64,000 bases of DNA from an uncultured Gemmataceae bacterium (GCA_937923405.1 CALDUY010000026.1:1-64000), one strand, 5' to 3'. Shown: positions 20,455 through 30,463, numbered from the stretch's first letter. Notes: a model not told the origin generated them from the sequence alone. A program made the numbers and translations.

Positions 20455-21813
20455 TCAGGTATAACGACTGACGCGGTGTTGTGGTTCGAAGAAGACAGGC
20501 AGCAGACGATCGACCTGAAGCAATCCCTGGCGTGTCAGTTCGACGCGGTCGTCGTGCAAGATTAGATTCCCGCCTTCCTGAAGCTGTGCCAACGGTTCCG
20601 CAAACCGTTGACGCACGTCGACCCCGAACTTGCGCTGCAAGGGTGACAACTCCAGACGTCCAGTCTTCAAGAGTAGCACAACTTCGCGAATCAGTAGCTG
20701 ATCGGCAGAGACCGGCAGAGCGCGTCCCAGAGGGAGTTCGTCGCGATCCAGAGCGGCGAGGTAGTCTTCCCAGCGATCGAGGTTTTGCACATGGACTCCG
20801 CCCACATGACCGAAGGAGGCGACCCCGGTGCCGAACATGTCCGCGCCGCGCCAGAGGGCGTCACGATAGACAAAACGAGTCCTGGCCTTGTTTTTTACCA
20901 GGGTGTAAGCACTGGAGATCTCGTAGCCCGCGGCCAGCATGGTGTCGAAGGCGTAGTTGACCCAAGCTCGTTTGGTCGGCCAGTCGGCTACTTCAGAGGG
21001 AGCTAGAGTCAAGGTGGTCGACTGAAGCGGCAAGGAGGTGCGACCAGCTGCGTCGGTATCGCGGATCTCTTTAGAGAAGACCGTATTGTAAGGCAGTTCC
21101 ATCTGGTAGATGGTCACGCTTTCGGGTTGTAACGTGAGCGTTTTACGGACACAGGCGCGCCAGTTGTCCCAGGTTTCGCCAACCATGCCGGCGATCAGAT
21201 CGATGTTGATTTGCTCGAAGCCAACTTCTCGGGCCCAGCCAAAAGCGCGGTAGATCTCCTCTTCGAGGTGGGCGCGACCATTGAATTCCAGAATTTTCGG
21301 ATCGAAATTCTCGATGCCCAGACTCAACCGAGTCACGCCCAGTTCGCGGAGCGTCTCTAACTTATGTTTCTGCAGCGTGCCAGGCTCACACTCGAACGTC
21401 ACCTCGGCTGCGCCGTCCCAGGGGAGGTGGTGTTGCAGCCGGGTCATCAGTTCACGCAGTTGCGAGGCACTCAGGTAAGACGGGGTGCCTCCGCCGAAGT
21501 AGACGTAGTGCAAGCCGCGCTCGCCGAGGAACCGAGTCTTGGCGTAGAGGGCCACTTCTTTGACTAGGGCCTCACTGTACAACTCCACCTCGCGAGCGTT
21601 CTTGTCGGTGTAGACGCGAAAGTAGCAAAACTTGCAGCGCTTGCGACAGAACGGAATGTGAAGATACAGACCCAACGGCGTGTCGGGGCGGGGGGGGGAG
21701 TCCAGCACGGCTCGCGCGTCAGGTAGATAGGCTGGCTTCCACAGTGAAAAAGGAGGGTAATTGGCGACGAAGTAGTTGCCTAGTCCGGTCTTCTCTTGCG
21801 TATCAGTGGTCAT
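20455..21813 (-). CDS. HemN/HemW-like radical SAM protein
   Basis: A 452-aa protein of the coproporphyrinogen III oxidase-like radical SAM family. The [4Fe-4S] motif is CRKRCKFCYF (C-x3-C-x2-C), after GLYLHIPF, followed by YFGGGTPSYLS, SLGIENFD and INIDLIAGMVGET, with a HemN C-terminal domain (SFGHVGGVHVQN). HemN itself has an extra cysteine after the cluster (CGC), which is missing here. Coproporphyrinogen decarboxylase, HemW-type haem chaperone and ChuW/HutW-like activities are all possible. GAGG lies 9 nt before ATG 21813. Haem genes hemA and a HemX/CcsA-like gene are far away at 55413-57499. Confidence 0.8.
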   Translation of the reverse strand: MTTDTQEKTGLGNYFVANYPPFSLWKPAYLPDARAVLDSPPRPDTPLGLYLHIPFCRKRCKFCYFRVYTDKNAREVELYSEALVKEVALYAKTRFLGERGLHYVYFGGGTPSYLSASQLRELMTRLQHHLPWDGAAEVTFECEPGTLQKHKLETLRELGVTRLSLGIENFDPKILEFNGRAHLEEEIYRAFGWAREVGFEQINIDLIAGMVGETWDNWRACVRKTLTLQPESVTIYQMELPYNTVFSKEIRDTDAAGRTSLPLQSTTLTLAPSEVADWPTKRAWVNYAFDTMLAAGYEISSAYTLVKNKARTRFVYRDALWRGADMFGTGVASFGHVGGVHVQNLDRWEDYLAALDRDELPLGRALPVSADQLLIREVVLLLKTGRLELSPLQRKFGVDVRQRFAEPLAQLQEGGNLILHDDRVELTRQGLLQVDRLLPVFFEPQHRVSRYT

Positions 21814-21900
21814 CCGTCGGCTTCCTCGTCGTGGGACGGTAGGAGACAGAACCGCTTTTCGATGAGGAGAAGAGAGGTACTTCCGAGAAGGAAAAGATTA

Positions 21901-22054
21901 GGTTCCCCTCTCCCCCAGCCCCTCACCCCTCTCCCCCAGCCCCTCTCCCCAGTGGGGAGAGGGGAGAAAGGCTTAGGTTCTCCTCTCCCCAGTGGGGAGA
22001 GGGGTTAGGGGTGAGGGGATCCCTCCCACTGGAGAGCGGGGAGAGAGAACAGGT
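21901..22054. repeat. GGGGAGAGGGG repeat cluster
   Basis: Several alternating copies of CCCCTCTCCCC and its complement, with spacer phrases TTAGGGGTGAGGGG and CAGTGGGGAGAGG, form hairpins such as CTCTCCCCAGTGGGGAGAG. Copies of the same family occur at 23672-23745 and 63634-63655. The family is known only as a dispersed intergenic repeat. The rest of the gap 21814-22198 shows no gene. Confidence 0.7.
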
Positions 22055-22198
22055 CAGAGCGTTCCAGATATGCATAACTAGGATCTTAAAAATCTTTTCC
22101 TTTTTTCCGTAGCAACTTTTCCTCATCCTCTCGCGCTCTGACTCCACTACCTTATCGTACCGAATCCCCTGGGGCAGAGTCCACCGACGGACGATCGC

Positions 22199-23641
22199 TC
22201 AGGCCAGCAGTGCCTGGATCACCTCGGCAGGTTCGACGCCGGTCAGGCGTTGATCCAGTCCCTGATAGCGGAAGGTGAAGCGGCGATGATCGAAGCCGAG
22301 CAAGTGCAGGATCGTGGCATGGAAGTCGCGAATGTGAACCGGATCCTTGACGATGTTGTAGGAGAACTCGTCGGTCTCGCCGTAGATCGTGCCGCCCTTG
22401 ATGCCGCCGCCCGCCAGCCACATCGTGAAGCAGCGCGGATGGTGATCTCGTCCATAGTTGGTCTTGGACAAGCCTCCCTGAGAGTAGATGGTTCGGCCAA
22501 ACTCGCCGCCCCAGATCAGCAGTGTCTCGTTGAACAGTCCTTTTTGTTTGAGATCCTGCACCAATGCCCAGCACGCCTGATCGACGTCCTTGCATTGGCT
22601 GGGCAGCCGACCAGCGACGTTGCCGTGGGTGTCCCAGTTGTTGTGATAAATCTGTACAAAACGCACGCCGCGTTCGACGAGTTTTCGGGCCAGCAGCACG
22701 GTGTTAGCAAAAGTGCCGGGCTTCTTTGCCTCGTCGCCATACAGTTTGAAGGTCGATTCCGGCTCGCGTTTCAGATCAACCAGTTCCGGCACACTGGCTT
22801 GCATGCGGTAGGCCATTTCGTACTGCTGAATCCGCGTGTGCGTCTCCGGATCGCCGACCAGTTTGTAGTTCATCTCGTTCAACGCCTTGAGTCCATCCAG
22901 GGTCTTGCGTCGCGTGACACTGGAGACGCCGGGCGGATTGTTGATGAACAGAATCGGATCGCCAGTCGAGCGGAACGGTACGCCGGCATGCTCGCCGGGC
23001 AGATAACCGCTCTGCCAGAGTCGAGCCGAGATCGCCTGCACCTGCTCCTGATTGGTCGAGCGAGCCACCAGTACGACGAAGGTCGGCAGATTCTTGTTCA
23101 ACGACCCCAGCCCATAACTGGCCCATGCGCCGAGGCAGGGCCGACCTGTCACCTGGTTGCCGGTCTGAATGTTGGTGATGGCTGGTTCGTGATTGATCGC
23201 TTCGGTGTGCATCGAACGGATGAAGCACAGATCATCGACCATCTTCGCGGTATACGGTAGTAGTTCACTCAGCCACATGCCGCACTGGCCATGTTGGGCA
23301 AATTTGTACTTCGACGGTGCGATCGGAAAGCGGGCCTGCCCCGACGTCATGGTCGTAAGCCGTTGCCCCTTACGGATCGAGTCGGGCAGATCCTTGTCGT
23401 ACCACTCCAGCATTTTCGGTTTATAGTCGAACAAATCCATCTGAGGCGGACCGCCGACCATGTGCATGTAGATGACGTGCTTGGCCTTGGGGGGATGATG
23501 AGCCAACCCTGGCAGCTGCTTGGAGGTCTCGTCGGCGGCTCGCAGTTCCGAAAGGGCGGCTAAACCCAGGGCAGTGGAGACGCCCGCGCCGAAGAATTGC
23601 CGACGGCTTAGATATTTGTAGAAGTCGCGTAGGGGATCCAT
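22199..23641 (-). CDS. DUF1501 (sulfatase-like) Tat-exported protein
   Basis: A 480-aa protein with a twin-arginine signal (SRRQFFGAG) and the DUF1501 pattern: HVIYMHMVGGPPQMDLFDYK, GKTNYGRDHHPRCFTMWLAGGG and GETDEFSYNIVKDPVHIRDF. DUF1501 proteins share the alkaline-phosphatase/sulfatase fold; the enzyme activity is unknown. In planctomycetes they are regularly paired with DUF1549/DUF1553 proteins, and here such a gene lies 139 nt upstream on the same strand, with a GGGGAGAG repeat in between. The pair is probably a periplasmic module; a role in breakdown of sulfated or complex organic matter has been suggested for the families. Confidence 0.88.
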   Translation of the reverse strand: MDPLRDFYKYLSRRQFFGAGVSTALGLAALSELRAADETSKQLPGLAHHPPKAKHVIYMHMVGGPPQMDLFDYKPKMLEWYDKDLPDSIRKGQRLTTMTSGQARFPIAPSKYKFAQHGQCGMWLSELLPYTAKMVDDLCFIRSMHTEAINHEPAITNIQTGNQVTGRPCLGAWASYGLGSLNKNLPTFVVLVARSTNQEQVQAISARLWQSGYLPGEHAGVPFRSTGDPILFINNPPGVSSVTRRKTLDGLKALNEMNYKLVGDPETHTRIQQYEMAYRMQASVPELVDLKREPESTFKLYGDEAKKPGTFANTVLLARKLVERGVRFVQIYHNNWDTHGNVAGRLPSQCKDVDQACWALVQDLKQKGLFNETLLIWGGEFGRTIYSQGGLSKTNYGRDHHPRCFTMWLAGGGIKGGTIYGETDEFSYNIVKDPVHIRDFHATILHLLGFDHRRFTFRYQGLDQRLTGVEPAEVIQALLA

Positions 23642-23671
23642 GATTCTGATCTTTCCTTATGCTTTTGGAAT

Positions 23672-23745
23672 TCCCACTCCCCAGGGAGAGATTCCCCTTT
23701 GGATTCCCCTCTCCCCTTGGGGAGAGCGGTTAGGGGTGAGGGAAA
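23672..23745. repeat. GGGGAGAG-family repeat, second locus
   Basis: Short copies CCCCTCTCCCCTTGGGGAGAG and GGTTAGGGGTGAGGG lie in the gap between the DUF1501 and DUF1549/1553 genes. They match the cluster at 21901-22054 and could act as a hairpin between the two genes. Confidence 0.6.
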
Positions 23746-23780
23746 ATCATACTCTCCTCACAACAGTTCCCACGTTCAGG

Positions 23781-26700
23781 TTACTTGTTCAATACCTCGT
23801 CGAGGTTGAGCAAGGAATTCACCAACATGGTCCAGGCGGCGAGTTCCTTGGCATCCAGAGAAGCATCCGCTTTCGCTTCCCCGAAGGCGATCAGCTTTTT
23901 GGCCTCCTCGGGCTTGTCGTTGTACTCGGCGAGTAGTTCGTCGAGCAGACGCTTGACGATAGGTTGTTCCTCGGCGCGGAACGAACGGCAGAGGATCGTC
24001 TTGGCTAGGAAATCGAAGCGCTCTTCAGCGTTCTTGCCGCCCTGTTTGAGCGTCTTCTCGGCCAACACGCGGGCTGCCTCGACGAATTGTTCATCATTGA
24101 GCGTCACTAGCGCTTGCATGGGAGTGTTGGTACGTTCGCGCTTAACGACGCAGGTTTCTCGATTAGGGGCATTAAAGATCTCCATTGAGGCAGGCGGAGC
24201 ACTGCGCTTCCAGAAGGTGTACATGCTGCGACGATACAGAGCTTCTCCGGTATCGCGGCGATAAATGCGTGTGTTGCTCTCGTTCATCGCCACCGCTTCC
24301 CAGACGCCCTCCGGTTGGTACGGTTTGACCGAGGGGCCGCCGAGTTTGTGGACGAGCAAGCCGCTGACGGCCAGAGCGTAGTCACGGATCATCTCGCCAT
24401 CCATGCGGAACCGAGGCCCGCGCGACAACCAGACGTTGAAGGGATCCTTCTCCATCTTCTCTGGGGTGAGGATGGCGGCCTGTCGATAGGTGGCACTGGT
24501 CACCACTTGACGGAAAAAGCGTTTTACGTCCCAGTCGCTTTGGAAGTCCAGAGCTAACCAATCGAGCAACTCCGGATGCGAGGGCAATTCGCCAGCGATG
24601 CCAAAATCGCCTGAGGTGGACACCAGTCCGCGACCGAAGACCTCCTGCCAGAAGCGATTCACGGTTACCCGCGCGGTTAACGGATGATTCGGTCTGACCA
24701 GCCACTTAGCCAAGCCGAGTCGATTGCGTGGCAGATCGGCGGGCATCGGCGGCAAAATCGACGGAGTCGCAGGTTCGACCTTGTCGCGGCGTTGGTCGTA
24801 CTCACCTCGAAACAGGACATAAGCCATCGGCATACTAGGTTTTTCTTGAGAGACGTGAGCGATCGTGCCGCGATTTTTCAGGATGGTTTCCTCGGCGCGG
24901 AGCCGTTCCAACGCCGCGGAGAGTTTTTTGAACTCCGCGTCCTCGTTGGTCAGCCACCAAGTATAGAGTTCTTCCTGTTCGGTCTTGCTTCGCTTCTCTC
25001 CCTTGGCGAGCAGTTGCTCTAACCGAGCAAAACGTCCCAGACTTGCCGCCTCGCCTTGGTTGAGGACGCGGTCGTAGAAGCGAACGTCCTGCAGAGTTAG
25101 GCCATCGATGCGGCTGGACGCGGTACGCTGACCGAGCTTCAACGGCACCTGGGTGCGTGTGGTGTTCTTGAGCGAATTGGCGGTTACGGCTCGTCCTGTC
25201 TGTAGTTGGCCATCGAGGTAAATTTGCACGCCTTCGGCTTTGCCTGAGCCGTCGTAGCTGACCAACAGATGTGTCCAGACCTCGGGCTTGACACGAGCGG
25301 TGGTAACAACTTTGATCGCATCGCTAGGCCAAGCGTGGATCAGATGCATGCCGACCTGACCGTTTTCGATCCACAGATCCCAGCCGCGGTGCCCTGGCCC
25401 TTCTTCCATACGAGCGAGAATGGCTCCAGAGAGTCGGCCTTTGGGAAATTTGGCCCAGGTGGAGACGGTAAAGGCTTGGGTTCGCTCGAAGTCGCCGACG
25501 TCGGCCAGCTCTACGGTCTGATTAGGAGTTACGCGATAGGCTTTCTCCGCGAGATGCCCTTTGCCCCACTGCGCGGGTTGCTTGAGCGTCACCTGTCGGG
25601 TCTGGCCGGCGATGGAGAACGTCAGCTGAGTGCCTTGCCCCTCATCAAGTTTGCCGTGGAAGATCAACCCTTGAGTGGGAACACGTTGGGCGAGTTGTCC
25701 CGGCTTGGCCGAGGTCAGCCACTTGGCAAAGTCGTTGCGTGCCGAGCCTTTCCGCCCGTCCACCTGCCGATTGGCCTCGCTGATTTGGTGTACCAGAGTG
25801 ATCCACTTTTGGCGATCTTCAAGGCGGGGCACCTGCACGATGGGCGGCGTGTCCTTGACGTTGCCATCCATAGCACCTTGAGTGGTGTTGTTGAAAAACG
25901 CCGCCAACTGGTAGAACTCGCGCTGCGTCATTGGATCGAGTTTGTGATCGTGACAGACGGCGCAATTGACGGTCAGGCCCATCCACACTTGAGCGGCGGT
26001 TTCGGTGCGATCGCGGGTATACAGCACCAGATACTCTTCGGGAATCACCCCGCCTTCGTTTGTGGTGATGTTGCAGCGATTGAATCCCGAGGCGATCTGT
26101 TGATCGAGAGTGCGATTGGGCAACAGATCGCCGGCGAGTTGTTCGATGGTGAACTGATCGAAGGGCTGATTGCGATTGAAGGCCTGGATGACCCAATCGC
26201 GGTAGGACCACATCTCGCGATAGTTGTCGAAGTGGATGCCGTGGGTGTCAGCGTAGCGAGCAGCGTCGAGCCAGTAGCGACCGCGATGTTCACCCCATTG
26301 AGACGAGGCAAGCAACTTCTCGACGAAGCGTTCGTAGGCATTGTCGCCGCGATCGTTGACAAACTCTTCGACCTCAGTGAGGGAGGGAGGCAGGCCGCGC
26401 AGATCGAGACTGAGGCGGCGGGCCAGAGTGCGACGGTCGGCCTCGGGAGCAGGAGTCAGACCGCGCTTTTCCAACTCGGCCAGGACGAAATAGTCGATAG
26501 GATTGCGTGCCCAACCGGGCGTCTTGACCTGGGGAATCGCTGGTCGGAGCGGCGGCAGGAACGACCAGTGCGCCTGATACTCCGCGCCCTGAGCCACCCA
26601 GCGCTTGAGCGTATCGATCTGCTTCGGGGTGAGCTTCTTCAGCGACTTGGGCGGTGGCATCAATTGCCGAGTATTGGGCGTGACTAGTCGTTCAATGAGC

Positions 26701-26954
26701 GGACTCTGGTCCGGTTTGCCCGGTACGAGCGCTCCAGCCTTGATCGCTTCCTCGCGAATGTCGAGTCGCAGGTCCGCCTTGCGAGCCGCCTTATCCGGAC
26801 CGTGGCAGGCGAAGCAGTTCTCGGCCAGAATCGGTCGGATGTCGCGATTGTAGGTCAGCTTGGCGGCTTCCTCGACGGCGAGCGAAGCGGAGCAAAACGC
26901 CAACACGGCGACGATGCCCAGCAGGCCGGGGAAACTCGAGGTCGGCACTCGCAT
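23781..26954 (-). CDS. PSCyt1-DUF1549-LamG-DUF1553 exported protein
   Basis: A 1057-aa exported protein with a planctomycete architecture. It has a signal peptide, then a cytochrome-C-like segment with CFACH (47-51) and MPPPKSLKKL, DUF1549 (about 140-370; includes WDARYADTHG-type and CAVCHDHKLDP motifs), a laminin-G/LamG-like module (about 440-620; KLDEGQGTQLTFS, FTVSTWAKFPKG, VQIYLDGQ), and DUF1553 (about 700-980; PNHPLTARVTVNRFWQEVFG). The start is placed at ATG 26954, with GTGGAG about 8 nt upstream; GTG 26978 is less likely. It is cotranscribed with, or at least upstream of, the DUF1501 gene. It is thought to be a periplasmic redox or degradation protein. Confidence 0.88.
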   Translation of the reverse strand: MRVPTSSFPGLLGIVAVLAFCSASLAVEEAAKLTYNRDIRPILAENCFACHGPDKAARKADLRLDIREEAIKAGALVPGKPDQSPLIERLVTPNTRQLMPPPKSLKKLTPKQIDTLKRWVAQGAEYQAHWSFLPPLRPAIPQVKTPGWARNPIDYFVLAELEKRGLTPAPEADRRTLARRLSLDLRGLPPSLTEVEEFVNDRGDNAYERFVEKLLASSQWGEHRGRYWLDAARYADTHGIHFDNYREMWSYRDWVIQAFNRNQPFDQFTIEQLAGDLLPNRTLDQQIASGFNRCNITTNEGGVIPEEYLVLYTRDRTETAAQVWMGLTVNCAVCHDHKLDPMTQREFYQLAAFFNNTTQGAMDGNVKDTPPIVQVPRLEDRQKWITLVHQISEANRQVDGRKGSARNDFAKWLTSAKPGQLAQRVPTQGLIFHGKLDEGQGTQLTFSIAGQTRQVTLKQPAQWGKGHLAEKAYRVTPNQTVELADVGDFERTQAFTVSTWAKFPKGRLSGAILARMEEGPGHRGWDLWIENGQVGMHLIHAWPSDAIKVVTTARVKPEVWTHLLVSYDGSGKAEGVQIYLDGQLQTGRAVTANSLKNTTRTQVPLKLGQRTASSRIDGLTLQDVRFYDRVLNQGEAASLGRFARLEQLLAKGEKRSKTEQEELYTWWLTNEDAEFKKLSAALERLRAEETILKNRGTIAHVSQEKPSMPMAYVLFRGEYDQRRDKVEPATPSILPPMPADLPRNRLGLAKWLVRPNHPLTARVTVNRFWQEVFGRGLVSTSGDFGIAGELPSHPELLDWLALDFQSDWDVKRFFRQVVTSATYRQAAILTPEKMEKDPFNVWLSRGPRFRMDGEMIRDYALAVSGLLVHKLGGPSVKPYQPEGVWEAVAMNESNTRIYRRDTGEALYRRSMYTFWKRSAPPASMEIFNAPNRETCVVKRERTNTPMQALVTLNDEQFVEAARVLAEKTLKQGGKNAEERFDFLAKTILCRSFRAEEQPIVKRLLDELLAEYNDKPEEAKKLIAFGEAKADASLDAKELAAWTMLVNSLLNLDEVLNK

Positions 26955-27091
26955 GCGCAATCTCCACAAGTTTATCACAAACAGGTCTATCTCTATGGTA
27001 GCGGTCAGGCGACCGGCTCGCCGAAGAGGATCTTTCGAGGATCAATCAATTAGGGGCGTCGAACCGGAGGCCGTCCAGCTCAGAGCCAACA

Positions 27092-27112
27092 GGTAGGATA
27101 CTTCATCCTACC
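27092..27112. other. Perfect 8-bp hairpin in a 459-nt intergenic region
   Basis: GGTAGGAT and ATCCTACC surround the loop ACTTC. No T run follows on either strand, so it is not a standard terminator. It lies between two divergent genes and may be an operator or the remnant of a repeat. The rest of 26955-27413 shows no convincing gene. Confidence 0.35.
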
Positions 27113-27413
27113 GCTGGCCGGGCGACTCGACAAGCAGTCTCTGGACGAAATCTCCCAGAGGAGACGCTGCAACCTCTTCCCAAAAATAATTTCGCGCTGC
27201 TGGGGCGGAACTTCGCTGTCCTTTTGTGGTACCATGTATCGAGGAAACGAACAGAGAAAAACCGTGGCAGGGATCAGCCCGTCTGTACAATAACGGGAAC
27301 GTGATGGGGTTCGTGAGCGTCTCAAACGATGACGCCTGCTTGCGGATCCCTCTTCGTGGCCGCCCATTCTGCCGCGACGCGAAGAGCCAAAAGCCTCTTA
27401 GAGATCACCCGCG

Positions 27414-30359
27414 ATGTTCCACTCGCCAAGGCAACGCTGGCTGGGACGTGGTGCCGTTGGCATCACTGGCGGGATCCGCTCACGCCGCCGACTTTCCCTC
27501 GAACTGCTTGAAGCACGCATTGTTCCCGTCATCGGAGCCAACGGTCTCGCTCCGGAAGTAGCACGAGGCGGCGATCTGGATGGCATCGTACTGATCGAGA
27601 ACGGACTGAACTACGGCACCGGAGCGTTGCTATCAACGGGCCGACACATTCTCACCGCTGCTCACGTCGTCGATAATGCCAAGAACCTCAAGAGGATCAC
27701 CTTCCATCTCTCACGCGGTGATAGCGAGATTGACCTCACTTTCGACGTTCCAGCGAATTCGGTTCTCCTGAATTCATCCTGGGTCACGGGCGGACCAGCC
27801 AATCAGGGAAATGATCTGGCATTGTTGACGTTGATCGATCAGGTAGTTAAGGAGGCAAACCGCCATCTGGTCGCTCCCTATGGTGCCCAAAAGTATAGTT
27901 TGTGGAGCGGCAATGTCCTCGGTGAGGTCGTCACCCTAGTCGGCTATGGCCGCACTGGCACCGGAGAGTACGGCAATTATCTCGATGAAGTGCAGCGTGT
28001 AGTGATTGACCAGCCCACGTCGAACGGGACGTTTCGTCTGACGTTCAATGGTCAGACAACCGCACCAATCTCGCACCAAGCGACCCGGGAACAGTTACAG
28101 GCGGCTCTGGAGGCGCTCTCGACCATCGGCGCGGGCAATGTCGAGGTCAGTGATCGCGGGCTGCCGGCCGGCACCTGGGAGGTGCGTTTTGTACGGCAGC
28201 TGGGCGGGAAGGATGTGGCCGAGTTGACCAGCCCTAACTCTAACGTCGAGATCCTCGAACTGTTCGCGGGCGGCAGCGAGGAGATGTCGCGCATCAAACG
28301 CGAGGGCCAGAACGAAATCGACTACGTCAACGGCCAATTTCTCGCTTTCGACTTCGACAACGGCACGGCGGCGAACAGTACCTGGGGCAGCACCGGTCTG
28401 GGACCGCGCGAGGCCGGCGTGGAGCGGGGTGACTCGGGGTCGCCGTTACTTGTCGAACATGCGGGAGGCTATGCCATCGCTGGTGTGCTGTCGTGGATCT
28501 CCACAGGCGGCGATCGCGACTTCAACAACTACCCGACACCCGACGGCAGTTTTGGTACTATTGCCACCTACATTAGCACTAAATCGCATTACGACGATTT
28601 TCTCCAGCCAGGCTTGTCGGGAGATTATCATCTGGTGCTGGACATGCAGCAGCAGATTCTCGGACGCGATGGTATTCACGAGCAGTTGATGATCCGCGCC
28701 TGGCGCGATGGCTACGATCTGGTACTCAGCGTCTATGGCTCGTCGGACATGCGGCTGAATGGCGATTATTACCGGGCGCCGGTGTTCGGACCCGGAGGGC
28801 GGATTCTGTCGTTGACGCTTCGCGGCAGCGACGACGACGAGACCTTTCTCATCGACAAAAATCTAGGGATTCCCTCAATCACCATCGATGGCCGCGGCGG
28901 CAACGACACCCTGATCGTCGAGAACCAGTCTCAGTCCCAATGGAAGATCACTGGCAAGAATTCGGGGACAGTCAGCACTACCTCCGCCATCACTTTCACC
29001 AACATTGAGAATCTACACGGCGGCAAAGGTAATGACTTTTTTGCTTTCGAACCAAGCGGTCAGATAACCGGCAACCTCGATGGCGGCGAGGGGCAAAACA
29101 CGCTCAGCTACGCCACCTACGAGGCCCCTGTGCGGACCGAGGTGTTCTCGGTGCCGATGCCCGGTGGTCCCGGTGGCATGATCGTGTTGGGACCGCTGCC
29201 GCTGGACTACACCTTCCGAGGCCGCAGCACGGCCATCGGCGGCGAGTTCATCAATTTCGCGCGCGTTGTAGGGGGACCGGAACTCGATACCCTGGAGTAC
29301 AACGGCACGGGCCACACCTGGTGGACGATCAGCGGCCGAGACACTGGCAACGTCAACGGCTTTTTCTTCGCCTCGATGGAACACCTGGTGGGAGATCGCT
29401 GGGACGATCGCTTCGTCTTCACCTTGGGAGCGAGTATCACGGGTAGTATCGACGGCGGCGAGGGGCGCGACCTGCTCGACTACTCGGGGTATGGACAGGC
29501 CGTCTTCGTCGATTTGCAAACCTCGACTGCTTCCGCCGTGGGGCGGTTCGTCAGCATCGAGGGGGTGATCGGCAGTAGCAAGAACGACCATCTGATCGCC
29601 TGGAACACGGTTAATCAGTGGTCGATCACCGGCCCCAACGAGGGATTACTCAACGGCCAGTTCTCCTTTTTGAGCATAGAGAATCTGACGGGGGGCGATC
29701 GTCGTGATGTCTTTACTTTCGCCTCCACAGGGTGGATGACGGGGCAGCTCGGCGGCGGCGGAGGCAGCGACTGGTTGGACTACCGCCAGGTTGGGCAGGC
29801 CATTACCGTCAATCTCAACCAACGGATCGCCGATCGCACCGGGGGGGTCTCGGGCATTCACCACGTCTGGGGCAGCGCCACGGGCTTCAATCGATTGATC
29901 GGCAATGCAGCGAACAATATCCTCATCGCTTTTGGCACGGGCAACCTCCTGTACGGTTTGGGCGGACGTGACTTTCTCGTCGGCGGCACGGGGCGAAACA
30001 TCCTGCACGGCGGCGTGGGCGACGATGTCACCATCGCCGGCTCGACCAGTTTTGACCATGATCCCGACGCTCTGGACGCGCTGATGGCCGAGTGGTCGCG
30101 TGGCATCGGCTACTTGGCTCGCGTCAACAATCTACGAACCGGACGCGGATTGACGGGCGGTCGCGCCCTGCGGTATGGCGCGTCGCTGTTTGTTCCGCCT
30201 CCCGTTTATGTGGCGTCGGTCAGCATGGGGGGCCAACAGACCGCTTCGGCTCCGCGGCCTCTCAGCCGCGTCTTCGGCAACGGCGGCCTCGATTTCTTCA
30301 TCGTGCGTTTCGTCGGTGCCGCCTTCGACATCAACCGCCGACAAGAACGCTTCATCTGA
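27414..30359 (+). CDS. Exported trypsin-like protease with inserted module and C-terminal beta-repeats
   Basis: A 981-aa protein. The N-terminus has the planctomycete extracellular signature (RRRLSLELLEARIVP) instead of a classic signal peptide. A chymotrypsin-fold protease follows with H84 (LTAAHVV), D134 (GNDLALL) and S341 (RGDSGSPLL). Between the Asp and Ser, about residues 200-300, lies an extra module (TFRLTFNGQTTAPISH, LQAALEALSTIGAGNVEV) of a kind found repeatedly in giant planctomycete surface proteins. Residues 400-940 hold glycine/aspartate-rich beta-repeats, ending in RTX-like units (GGRDFLVGGTGRNILHGG). It is probably a secreted or surface-bound protease. No secretion partner is nearby. 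Confidence 0.8.
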   Translation: MFHSPRQRWLGRGAVGITGGIRSRRRLSLELLEARIVPVIGANGLAPEVARGGDLDGIVLIENGLNYGTGALLSTGRHILTAAHVVDNAKNLKRITFHLSRGDSEIDLTFDVPANSVLLNSSWVTGGPANQGNDLALLTLIDQVVKEANRHLVAPYGAQKYSLWSGNVLGEVVTLVGYGRTGTGEYGNYLDEVQRVVIDQPTSNGTFRLTFNGQTTAPISHQATREQLQAALEALSTIGAGNVEVSDRGLPAGTWEVRFVRQLGGKDVAELTSPNSNVEILELFAGGSEEMSRIKREGQNEIDYVNGQFLAFDFDNGTAANSTWGSTGLGPREAGVERGDSGSPLLVEHAGGYAIAGVLSWISTGGDRDFNNYPTPDGSFGTIATYISTKSHYDDFLQPGLSGDYHLVLDMQQQILGRDGIHEQLMIRAWRDGYDLVLSVYGSSDMRLNGDYYRAPVFGPGGRILSLTLRGSDDDETFLIDKNLGIPSITIDGRGGNDTLIVENQSQSQWKITGKNSGTVSTTSAITFTNIENLHGGKGNDFFAFEPSGQITGNLDGGEGQNTLSYATYEAPVRTEVFSVPMPGGPGGMIVLGPLPLDYTFRGRSTAIGGEFINFARVVGGPELDTLEYNGTGHTWWTISGRDTGNVNGFFFASMEHLVGDRWDDRFVFTLGASITGSIDGGEGRDLLDYSGYGQAVFVDLQTSTASAVGRFVSIEGVIGSSKNDHLIAWNTVNQWSITGPNEGLLNGQFSFLSIENLTGGDRRDVFTFASTGWMTGQLGGGGGSDWLDYRQVGQAITVNLNQRIADRTGGVSGIHHVWGSATGFNRLIGNAANNILIAFGTGNLLYGLGGRDFLVGGTGRNILHGGVGDDVTIAGSTSFDHDPDALDALMAEWSRGIGYLARVNNLRTGRGLTGGRALRYGASLFVPPPVYVASVSMGGQQTASAPRPLSRVFGNGGLDFFIVRFVGAAFDINRRQERFI

Positions 30360-30463
30360 GTTCGTCTGCGCCTCGATCTTCTTCCTACCGCGCTTTTCTT
30401 TTTACGCTTTCGGTGTACAATTGTTTCGCATTGTGGCGAACAGAGTAATTCGAGGGTACACAG

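Noticed and set aside
22250..23260. Plus-strand open frame of 336 codons
   Set aside because: Antisense to the DUF1501 gene, whose conserved motifs are on the other strand.
25269..26687. Plus-strand open frame of 472 codons
   Set aside because: It is the antisense shadow of the DUF1549/1553 gene, with no ribosome binding site or family resemblance.
27092..27112. Rho-independent terminator
   Set aside because: Perfect stem but no T run on either side and no gene ending there.
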